The notes beneath the pieces were generated by a model, which searched no databases, was not told the origin of the DNA, and was given only the letters and a program-made list of their open reading frames with translations. 64,000 nucleotides of DNA from Odontesthes bonariensis (Eukaryota > Chordata > Actinopteri > Atheriniformes > Atherinopsidae), in assembly GCF_027942865.1 (NCBI RefSeq), contig NC_134509.1:28838197-28902196 (forward strand), written 5' to 3'. Of this stretch, positions 1 to 11,800 are shown in pieces (the first letter of the stretch is position 1; every line of letters starts with the position of its first letter). Position numbers and translations under genes: made by a program.

Positions 1-842
1 CCTGTGATCTTTGATGCACTGCATCATGAATCGTCATTGACCAGTGGCCGATATAACCACACGGGCAAAGGACCCTGTACAACTGCACATCTTAAGACAC
101 CGGAAACTCTTCACTGCTTAGTAATAAGTGGTAAAAGCTTCCTCGCACCAAATTTTTGTCAAATATGTCGCAGGCCCGAAATAAAAACAAAACAAAACAG
201 TATATTAACAAATAAAGTGAAAAATTCTGAAATGTCTTGGGTTGATACTGTCTGTGATTAAATGAAAGTCAATATGAATGTAAGAATCACTGCCTTTTTG
301 CTGTTTTATTTAGCATTCACACTGTCCCATAATTTCCGATCTTTGGTTGTACATTAGGTAAACGCATATAATTAACATGATTAGGGAAAATGAAAACTAC
401 AAAAAAAATGCAGGCGTAAGTTTAGGTGTGCTCCACACTTTCAGCCTTTGATCATTTCTACGGATTAATGAATTAAACATTTTGTGCACTGTTAATCAGT
501 AACCTTTCAACAATCAAACTAATGACTTGAGGCAGGTGGCTGCACTTTCTGAGTCTGGAGGTCTTTCCCTTTTTAAGTGTCACTCTGTGCCTTAATCCAA
601 GCTAAGGGCAAACATGCATACAATTACAATGTATTGGAATTCATTGTGTCATAATTAGACTGAACTGGACTGCTGTGTATTATTAACTTTGTATTGAAAG
701 CTCAATAAGTTGAATGAATTTTGTTGTGAATTGGCACTATAAAAAAAGTGAATTGAACTGATCTCAAATCATTTCAGTATTATTTCATCTTTTATCTGTC
801 ACTTGAATCTTGTTCCATTGTGTCAGTGGTACACACCTATAC
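1..842. other. slc24a2 intron, no gene seen
   Basis: Intron following the last visible slc24a2 exon. The only recognisable item is a short stretch around 640-760 resembling the 3' tail of a fish L2-type LINE (TTGTTGTGAATTGGCACTAT with GAATTGAA). No exon of either strand was found. Confidence 0.5.
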
Positions 843-920
843 CGTTGGCACTGATAGCATCATCTTTACACTTCTTCTTGGCCATTTTGTGAAGGATTGA
901 TGCCTTCTCTCTGAAACGTC
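843..920 (-). CDS. slc24a2: slc24a2 loop exon [16 protein letters not shown]
   Basis: 78 nt. The acceptor TTGCAG precedes GACGTTTC and the donor is G|GTATAG. It continues the frame from the previous exon in phase 1 and encodes [18 protein letters not shown] followed by DDAISAN. It ends in phase 1. The following exon is not in positions 1-842, so the gene continues outside the window. Confidence 0.9.
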
Positions 921-3900
921 CTGCAACAGAGGCACCAGACATATCACTACCTCCTACACGAGGTAGCAAGACTTGTGACAATTATATAGCCAAGAGCAAA
1001 TTGAAATGTTTGAATGAAAAATATTTTCCTGAACAGCCCATTTCTGTGCGGCATACCTTCATCACTGAGGGGGTCCAGTGTGTGTATCATGAGCTGGAAG
1101 ATGCTGTTTCTCATCAGTGAGTTGTGTAGAGAAGCACAGCTTCCTTCTCTCTGCAGCTTGGGTTTGGCCTGTTAAAAAGCAATTTGACCACAAATGCCAC
1201 ACTGAATGAAAACAAACTCGAGTCTTAATCAACATTTAACCAAGTTTTCATTTGACCTTTCTTATTTTATTTTTTTTTTTAACCAACCATTGATCAAATG
1301 TCACACCATGATATATACAGAAGTTTGCTGAATATGCAGCATAATGTCGTACAAACACACAAACCAAACTCACCATCAGCCTGTTCTCATCATCTCCGGA
1401 TGCATTTGCCTTCAGTGAAAATACAAAAAAACAAAACATTACTTATTTAGCAAATAAGACAAATTAAAGCTTAGATTACCTTCTCCTAGCAACAATCCTC
1501 AAATGGACAAATGTTTATTTTTCTGCTGATACATACATCATGCGTCATACGTCATTGTGTATTCCTAATTTATGGACGTCTGTCATTCCTTTCCCTGATG
1601 GTAACTGGGCCAAGATCCAGGCCCCTTGTTACCCTGAATTAGATTAAGAGGCTATAGAAAATGAATGGGTGTATGGAAATAAGTCATGCAAGATATTTGT
1701 AGACTGTGGTAGCTCAAATTTGGTCAGGGAGCACTCTTATTTGTTAGTTTTTGTCAGTGGATTGGATTGCATTAATACCATTCTGAGGTGGAGAGAGAAT
1801 AAATTAATGCAAGCATTCATCATTACGTAAACTTTACATATATAGATAGATAGAGTGGGGGGATAGATAGAGTGGGGGGATATGACTATAGAGAAAACCT
1901 CAACTTCAGAACTTTGAAGGCTCGAACAACAATGAAAAGAATGTGCATTTCTGGTGTTGGTGTGAAGATCTGGAATAAACTCTCTAAAGAGCTGAAGCAA
2001 AGTCCAAGCATGAGATATTTTAAGAAAGGTCTCAAAATGGTTATTATTCAAAGGTATAAGGAAGAACAAGGGGGATGATCCTGGCTGGGAATTAAAACTC
2101 TATGTATGATTTCAGCAAGTGTGTGCAGGTCTGTGCATGTGTGGGTAAATGTATATAGGTCTGTAAATAGTGTGTATTATTTTTGTATATAAGCAGATGG
2201 GTGTGTATATGGGTGTATGTATGTATATGTGTGTATAGGTGTATGTATATGTGAATATGTATATATGTATGTGTACATATGTATATGTGTGTGTATGTAG
2301 TACTTTCATCTCTCTGAGGAAATATAACTATAATTATTATTTCATGTTGTCAGAAAGGATATTGGAAACTGAAAATAATGTGATAAATTACGACTGGAAA
2401 AGGGGTATGATTATATAAGTTATACTTCATCATACTCCTTTTCAGACTCATAATCACCGATGTGATGTGTCTTCAAGAAATTTATTTATAATTATGGGTG
2501 CCAAATGCCAAAGGCATTAGGCAAACATATTACTACTGTGCCAGATTATTATTATTATTATTATTATTTTCCCGTTTCCGCCCTAAAGTTCGGCGCGTAA
2601 CTAGTCTGGCTGCGATGGTCCCACCGACATAAAAAGCGCACCGTTAGGTGCGCTTTCCTCAGGAGTAGGGTGCAAAGACTTTTCTCTCTCATTAGTCTAA
2701 AGGAATTCCGGAAAAATGGGAAAACGTCGGAAAATTTAAACAGGAAATCCCTATTCAAAAGTCACAAACTGCCGATTTGGAACCTTCACGAGCTGAAAAA
2801 GGGCATTTTTAGAGGCCTTATAACTCAGCCATACAGCATCGTACAGACCTCATTCAAAGTTTGTAAGTGACACGAGACTCTCGGCTATAACCGACTCGAA
2901 GGGCTTGAATATATTCAATACGGCTTGGACACGACGGCAGTTTACGTTTGAGGGTGCCAAAATGTCAGATCTGGCATCTCTCCCACTCAACCTCTCACTC
3001 TAAAAATCATTAATCACAGATTCTTCAAACAAAACTCTCTCACGTCGGAAATATCTGGCCGATATGGACAAATTTTATAGCAAAACGTAGGTATTTTTGT
3101 CCTCTTTCACACAATGTCACACTCGTTTACCTCTGCCGCACACATTTATCACAATTTGCCTTTGAGCGCAAAGTTCCATCCCTCAATCCCATTATAAATG
3201 CCTAAAATCCTAAAATCAGTGTTTCAACGTGATTTTAAAATTGCCATTTAAAAGGAGCCCGAGGGGTTAGCCGAATGAAAATCACACCGCTGGATTCGGC
3301 CGTCCCTTGTGGCGCTCACGGTACAAAAATGATACGGATTCGAGCTTTACTTTTCGAGCTGTGACCGTTTGTTCGAGAAAGTAGCCGCAAATCAAAAATG
3401 CTCCATTTTAAGCAGGGAGAAGTCTGTGTCAGTTGGAGAACTGGCAGTTGGAACCTGTGCGCATGCTGACGAGCTGTCTCCTAGCAACAAGCTTAAGAGC
3501 CTGCTCAGGGCTGACACAGAGACTGCTTAGGAGAAAAGGCCAAGGTGGAGGCCTTAAGCTTATTTAAAATTGCATAAAAACTGTTTTTTACACTGGACAT
3601 TGATAAAAATGACTTAAAATGAAGTTTATATGTGACAGGAGTCTCTAAAGCTTCTTCAGAAGACCTGTCTTAGGAATTTTGGGTCTCGCAGAGACCCAAA
3701 ATTCAAAGGAAAATCAATTGAAAAGTACTTAATGAGCCAAATATGCCACAAAATGCCGTTTTGGAGGCCTAAATGCTCTGCCATACGACATCCCAGAGAC
3801 CTCATTCAAAGTTTATATGTAACAGGAGGCTCTCAACTTTCTTCAGAACACATGTCTTAGGAATTTTGGGTCTCGCAGAGACCCCAAATTCAAAGGAAAT

Positions 3901-5758
3901 ATCGATTGAAAAGCACTTAACAAGCCAAATATGCCAAAAAATGCCGTTTTGGAGGCCTCATAACTCTGCCATACAAAGTCACAGAGACCTCATTCAAAGT
4001 TTATATGTGACAGGAGTCTCTCATATTTATAGGTTTGTTCATGGAAAATGCATCAGCATTAAAACTCATTGTCATAAGGAGAGAAAAACAAGTCACTTTT
4101 GCCTCTAATGCCAGAAACTGCCCTATTTTGGAGTTGCCATAACTCAGCCATCCGACATCGCAGAGACCTCATTCAAAGTTTATATGTGACAGGAGACTCT
4201 AAAGCTTCTTCAGAAGACCTGTCTTAGGAATTTTGGGTCTCGCAGAGACCCAAAATTCGAAGGAAAATTAATTGAAAAGCACTAAATGAGCCAAATATGC
4301 CACAAAATTCCGTTTTGTAGGCCTCAATGCTCTGCCATACGACATCCCAGAGACCTCATTCAAAGTTTATATGTAACAGGAGGCTCTCAACTTTCTTCAG
4401 AACACATGTCTTAGGAATTTTGGGTCTCGCAGAGACCCAAAATTCAAAGGAAAATCAATTGAAAAGTACTTAATGAGCCAAATATGCCACTAAATGCCGT
4501 TTTGGAGGCCTCATAACTCTGCCATACAAAGTCACAGAGACCTCATTCAAAGTTTATATGTGACAGGAGTCTCTAAAGCTTCTTCAGAAGACCTGTCTTA
4601 GGAATTTTGGGTCTCGCAGAGACCCAAAATTCAAAGGAAAATTAATTGAAAAGCACTAAATGAGCCAAATATGCCACAAAATTCCGTTTTGTAGGCCTCA
4701 ATGCTCTGCCATACGACATCCCAGAGACCTCATTCAAAGTTTATATGTAACAGGAGGCTCTCAACTTTCTTCAGAACACATGTCTTAGGAATTTTGGGTC
4801 TCGCAGAGACCCAAAATTCAAAGGAAAATCAATTGAAAAGTACTTAATGAGCCAAATATGCCACTAAATGCCGTTTTGGAGGCCTCATAACTCTGCCATA
4901 CAAAGTCACAGAGACCTCATTCAAAGTTTATATGTGACAGGAGTCTCTAAAGCTTCTTCAGAAGACCTGTCTTAGGAATTTTGGGTCTCGCAGAGACCCA
5001 AAATTCAAAGGAAAAATCGATTGAAAAGCACTTAACGAGCCAAATATGCCAAAAAATAAGCCGTTTTGGAGGCCTCATAACTCAGCCATACAACATCACA
5101 GAGACCTCATTCAAAGTTTAAATGTGACAGGAGGCTCTAAACTTATCGATTGGACGGGCAGTAGATTGGCACCCATCAAAATTTCTTTAGGAATTTTCTA
5201 GTTTATTATGTACTTTGTGTTTGCTTTGCACTGACCGGTGAAATGTTTTGTCTGAAATAAATTACTATCATCATCATATCAGTGTGTGTTATTTTGATGG
5301 GTAAATACATATAATCGGATCTAGGAAGTCTGGTTACGTCCATTTAGTAATATCATAGATGAAACAAAAAAAGAAAGTTGGAAGTGGAAGGGATGAAAGC
5401 ACAGAGGAGTCTAGGTTTAAGATTGCCACAAGAACTGAATTTTAGTCATGTTTTAATGTCTTTCCTTCATCAGAGATGTATGACAGTATGAAACTTATTA
5501 ATGTAACAATTGATCCAAATTTACCACACTTTCAGTCTTTAAAAGAACAGCTAATAATTAATTATGGTTACATTAAGCAACAACATCCGAATAAACCTCT
5601 AGGCTCAATTTAAGTGTGTGACATAATCTTCTTTTCCTTAATTAGTCCTCACAGCAGGACTGAGCCAGTGCCAAAGCCTTCCAGTCCAGCTCCAATCTGA
5701 TGCCTATACACGCAATGTGGAAGTCTACCACTAACCTCAACCTCAGACAATTTTCTAG

Positions 5759-5828
<70 letters not shown>

Positions 5829-8800
5829 CACAGAACAGCACCACAAAGAAAAAGCCACTCTAACAGTCCACTGATGGAGGTCTGCAGAAGTGGTGAGAGT
5901 TGTCCAACAGGGGAAGTCCGATGTGGGTGGAAAGAGTATTTGGAGACTTAAAGTTTTGTGGGAAGATGTAATGTAAATGTTTCTATAAACAGAATTTGGA
6001 TATTTCCTCAAAGCTCTACAGTCTAATTAATTAGGAACTTAATCCTATAAAATACCTTAATTAGATTTATTTCTACCGATTTATGGAGGTGTATTAAAAA
6101 GCTAACTCACTCCTGCTGCATCAAATGTCACAGAGCTACTTTCAGAAGGTGCAAGCTATGTCGACCGAGAAGGTAAGAGTAATCAAATGTACCTGGGAGC
6201 GTGAGAGGGGTCTATTTGTTTTTGCGGTAGGTGTGCCAGAAAGCAAGTCAAAGTACTTCCACTCAGCTCCCGGGCCGGTCCAGCAAAGTTACATAGCGCA
6301 GTTTTTCCAACTCGGACCCCCGAAGGGCATAGGAGACAGGCCAATCGTAATATTAAAACTCATTCTAGCCGCACAATTTTTTTCAAGCTGTTATTTTAAG
6401 GTAGAAATGTTACATAGTATTTACATAGTACATGTTTGTCATTAGAATATTTAGCAAATGGATTTGCCTTGTCTGTCTCATGATGCATTTTATGTATATT
6501 TTCATCGAGCACTCAATTGCTTGCGGTTGTTATCTTGTAAAACACTTTGAAGTTAATTTATATGCCAATGACAGCCAACTTTAACGAACATAATGTTTAA
6601 AAGATAATGAGCAGACATAGTTTAACAATATAGTACAAAGACATATGAGAACCTACACAGTCTGGTTTTGTGATGGCACTGTATTATTTGTGGATTAAAT
6701 CATTCAAGATTATACTTTGTTCTTTTTCGATGTATTTATTTCAACCAATAATACAAGATACTTCTTTTTTTTCTGTGGCCAAACAGCAGAGCACATTTTT
6801 ATGCTGTAAACCTCTGAGTTTGAGCAGATAATCCCTTTAGCCCACATTTGATAAAGCACCTGCTGCTATGGCAGCCGAACAAAAGCGGAGGATGTCCACT
6901 TTGTATTTTAAGCTAATCTCCATGTACCTATAAAGTTTGTGTCCAATCCAGATATGAAAAAGCTACTGTCATTACAGGTATGCATCCTATCAACTGTGGC
7001 TGCAGTTCACCGCTTTTATCTTGTTCACATCCTGTAAGGTTCACTCACTTTACAAACTCAGCTACAGAAATGTAAAACCAGGCTTTTGAAACCAAGTCTG
7101 AGCTATTCACTTTGAGTATGTATGATGACATCTTTTTAGGAAAACGATGCATTATGCAATATGATCAAATTAAAGACGACTTTATACGGGGATGCTGATG
7201 AAACCCAGAAGAGACGAACAAAAACAACAGCAGCTGAAAGGACAAAGGAAGCTGTGGACACTGGTCTGTATTGTCCTTGTGATTGCTGCACACTGTGCTA
7301 TGCATTAGCAGCTTGGTCCTGGTTCATCTTGATGAGCTCATATGGATCATGAGAGCTGCTCAGTGGCTACAGACACTTTCAACCTGCTGTAGAATTTTAG
7401 ATATAGTTTAATAAAAGGCAAATGTTCTTCCTTTTGAATTACATTTCTTAAGTTTAAGAACTCTTTTGACTTGTAAACTCATTTTACCTTTTACACTAGA
7501 CAAGGAGTTAAGCCCAACTTGTCACCATATTTCCATTAATATGCATTTTTATAACTTTACTAAGAATTAATAATCTCAGCTCTAACTCAGTAACTTACAG
7601 CAAACACCTTTTTTTGTTTTGTTTAGTTTTTATAGATAAAATTGTACAATGAGCGTTTGGTTGATCCTTCAGGCTGAAGTGCAGAGGCCAGTGCTGTGAA
7701 TCCCTCATATAATTTGGATACACAAACTTCAGACTGTCAGATCCACAAATTGTTGCAAATAGGAGCCGCCGTTGTTGTCACTCCTTCTTTGATCAATAAG
7801 CTGGGTCTTTTCAGAAGGAGAACTTTAAAGAGACAGAAGCTAAATCAGAGTATTTCAGAGGTTGAGTGGAGCTGCAGCACTATAGAGTGTGAGACTAATA
7901 TTGTCTTGGTTTATTTACTTAGATTAAGGGAGCAATGTGGAGGATTTTGTGAAATCTAGCATCAAAGTTGTAGATTGCAACCAACTCAGTTATCCTTGAA
8001 TTTCCCTCCACCTCAAAGTTGGTGGGAGAAACAGCAAAAAAATGCAAAAGGATTTCTCTGGAGCCAGTATGGGGTTTGGCGGCTGTGGGCCATGATAAAA
8101 ACATGGGAGTGCAACATGACTCAGAAAAAGAACCTGTGCCTTCTACAGATGTTTTACAAATGTTATATTGCATTTTTTGCTTACCTTGGATGTTATATAG
8201 TATATGAAATAAATCTAGTAGATAAAACAGAAATATAAATCATTTAAATGACTTTAAACTGATTTGATATTTTAAACCTTGTCTGTAGGTTGAACTCGGG
8301 TGATATTTACAGTATACAAATTTCAATCTCTAAGAAACTATATCTGCCCCTGTTAGAAAGCCCATGTTGTTTAGTGTTTACAGTTGAATACCATTCATTT
8401 ATATTGTGTTTTACGGTGAGTTTTCATACGTCCAACGCTCGTGAACGCACTATAGACGATGAGTCATATATGATTGATGATTACAGTCCTTTATATTTCA
8501 GAGTTACATTATTCTGTACATTATGTATGGTGTTTCCATACTGATTGTTGTTTGTATCTTTATTATAGAACCACAGCCAAATAAATCCACCACAAACTGG
8601 ACATCTGTATCCGTGTCTTTTAACGGGGACACACACCATACACCTTGCCGCTCTAACTAACACAGCTAATTACTGGAGAACCCCAAACTCTTCTTTTAGC
8701 CCCCTTAAATGAATGAAGCAGTAACAAGCGTATCATGACTTGTTGAACGTATCTGTAGAAAATGCTTGGGTTTCCTCAGAAGAATAGTAATTCTTTACCT

Positions 8801-11800
8801 AACTTTTTGTTCACTTTGGATAGAGCTGTTGCTCTGCTGCAGTTGTCTCAGCCCCTCCAGACAGGACGCTTCAGGGGAGACAGCCAAGGTGAAAAGTGCC
8901 GACCTGGGATCAACGGATTTACACCAGGCTTTCAACCTCATCCCGATTACCATCATGCTACCATGGTGCAATCAGATCACCTTTCTTTCTGCAACGTTCC
9001 CTCCCTCCCTTAGCCACCTGACTGCCCGAGCTGTGGGACTTATCCAGGATTAATCTGCAGAGATCACTACTTTTAGACTGGAAATTTTCGAGCCCGCGTG
9101 TGAAGTCCTGTACCAACCCTTGCAGGGTCACGAGACAGTCATACAACACTCTTTCAGTCTCAGCTGTCAGCCAATCCCCATTACCCTGTCCTTTAAGTGT
9201 TTACAGTTGCACGACCACAATTCTAATACCACAATTTCGTCAAGTGCTGCAGCAGTCACTGATGAAGTGCCAGGCTCAGCAGAACACCTCAGCTGCAATG
9301 TGTTGCAGCGACGAAAAGAAACTCCCAGTTGCGATTATTAAAAACATTCCCTTTTCAGCAACTGTGGACTAATAAATTAGTTGCGACAAGACATCTCTCC
9401 ATTCAGGAACTTGCATCATGCCAACTCTGTTTAACATATAATGACTGAAAGAAAAAAAAAATCAAAACCTAAAAGTTTTCTAGAAATCCTAAAGCTGCCC
9501 ACTAAAAGCTTTTATTTGTCATCCTCTGAATAAACTAAAATCAAGAAAAAAAACTATATTGAAGGTTAAACCTTTAGCTTTAACTGTAAATTATTGTCTT
9601 TGCCTGTATGTTTATCAATATATCATAAAAATTCCCACAGCTCTTGTGTCTTGAGATGGTTTACATTCTTCCAGGCTTGTTTAGTGAAGGCACAAATGTT
9701 GAATCAGGTCATAATGGGTTAGATACGAGGATTTTGTTATCTGGCACATATTCATGTATGCAAGAAGAATTCAAACACTTCTTCATCACTCTGCAGACAC
9801 AGAGTGACAGCGTTCTGTGGTTGGTTTGCTGTCGTCACTGCAGGTAAGCAGTTGATAAGGGGATCAAAGAGGATTGCCTATCTTAGCACCATCAAAGAGA
9901 AAACCTGCAGAACTGTCCTTCTTACATGGACACAGTAGGCAGCACATACAGTGCAAACCCAAAACCCAGTTTTGCACAAAATGAAAACCAAACTTTTTCA
10001 TGAGCATGTCTGCAGACCACGAAAGGAACATCCAGTTTTTTTTCTCTCAATGATCTACTGATTCCCGCTCCCCCGGGAAGCATCTGACTATTATTAGTGG
10101 CTCTGATGGGATTGGAGAGCATTAACCTGGAGGATTATTTAGCAGCCACTGACATATGAGGGCAAGGCAGCTGGACATCAAGTGCTATCGCCAGGAGGAG
10201 AAAAGCTGCTCTTGGGGCTGAAGTGAGGCAGTCTGAAGAACAGCTGATTCCCAGAAGGACACACATGTCAAACAGACAGAGCTTATGCAACAGCACTGAT
10301 ACTAATAGGTACTAATGAGGATGTCTTTTAATGATCAGTTTTATAAAAACTGCTTGGTGAGTAGCTGATTCGGAGTGGATGGAACACACTGGAAAAAAAT
10401 TGTAGAATTGATCTGATATTTCTTATCTATAAAGTTCTCAGTAAATAGACATGCTTCTTTAGGTTTATTTTCCCATTTGTTTCCACATAACAAAGCATTT
10501 AATGGGAGAGGCTCGAAAGCAGATGAGCTCATACAGGGGTCAGGTGATTATGAGCTCATCTGTGGCCTAAAACGTGAGTCCTGATTCTTGCTATCGCAAC
10601 AATAAGGTCTTCAAAAACTGCATCCCATCAACAGCCATTGTGCTTTCAAAGTTTGTGTGCATCTTAAAAGGTAGAATTTGACAACTCGGGTTTCCAGGGG
10701 ATTAAGACAGATCCTGTGCAGCACTTCCTTGTATTAACGCCTGAAGAAGTAATGGACGTTGATGTTGGACAGTCTCAAGCAGTTTTCATATTTGCCACTT
10801 TAGCATCATCAACAGATCTGATTCAAAATGCTCACAAATACATGCACTATTCCAGCAGACTAGAGACAAAAAAATTCGATAACCTTTTTGAGTTGGTGCT
10901 GAAATTTGTTTAAGACATGATAATGTGTTTGAGTGTTGCTTTATTCATCCATCCATCCATTAACTATACCCGCTTAATCCAACCCAGGGTTGTGGGGGGC
11001 TGGAGCCTATCCCAGCTGTCATTGCGTGAAGGGCTGGGTACACCCTGGACACGTCACCAGTCCAGCACAGCCGTTCTATTCATGCATGTGTTATTCATGA
11101 TCACAGCGTCGCGTCATGAAACGATCAGTTTAGTCATCTTAAAGGGAAGTCCTCATTAAGCAAACGCCTTCAAGTTGAAAATGATGCTTTTGTAATGACT
11201 CCTCATTGCTCAGATTTCTTCTCTCAAAACTTGAAGCAACTTTTTAATGTGTCCATATTATTGCCAACAGACACAGAGAAGCATTGTTTTTAGATCTTCA
11301 ATCCATGTTTCGATGAATAACCACCGATGCTCCAAAATTAAGCTTGTTATGTAGGTTTGTTTACAGTTTTGAAAAAGGGGACACACACAAATTCCCCCTT
11401 CCTACTCAAACAACAGACTACGGTGAATTGTCAAGAATCCAGACAACCAGTGAGTTTGGAGGTTTTGCTCCTTCTGTCATCACTTTTCTACTTTTTTCTT
11501 CTTTTTTTGTCCAGTAGGGATTAGGAAATGGCTTTCAAAACAATTTATATTACATTAGCGGTCACCCTATTGATAGAATGATTGATAGATGAAAAATTAA
11601 ATAGATAAATTATCAAAAAAATCTAAAGACCCAGTGTTGGATTTCTGTTTGTTCTTTGTTTGTTAGAAAGAGCGCAGGCAGCACTCTCTGAATGTCTCTA
11701 TTGCAAAAAATATGATTCAGATCCACACCAAAATAAAAAAAGGTTTTTCATTTGCCTATCCAGAGCACCACTGAATTTCAAGAAATTCGAGTCAATCATT

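Noticed and set aside
3595..5150. CRISPR-like array
   Set aside because: Direct repeats are 187-bp head-to-tail monomers without spacers, in a vertebrate intron. This is a tandem satellite.
5642..6011. Two overlapping minus-strand frames with tyrosine-isoleucine repeats
   Set aside because: Produced by the AT microsatellite.
8762..9372. Cluster of overlapping short open frames, possibly a small gene
   Set aside because: Frames overlap in several phases with no splice structure or recognisable domain. I could not support a gene.
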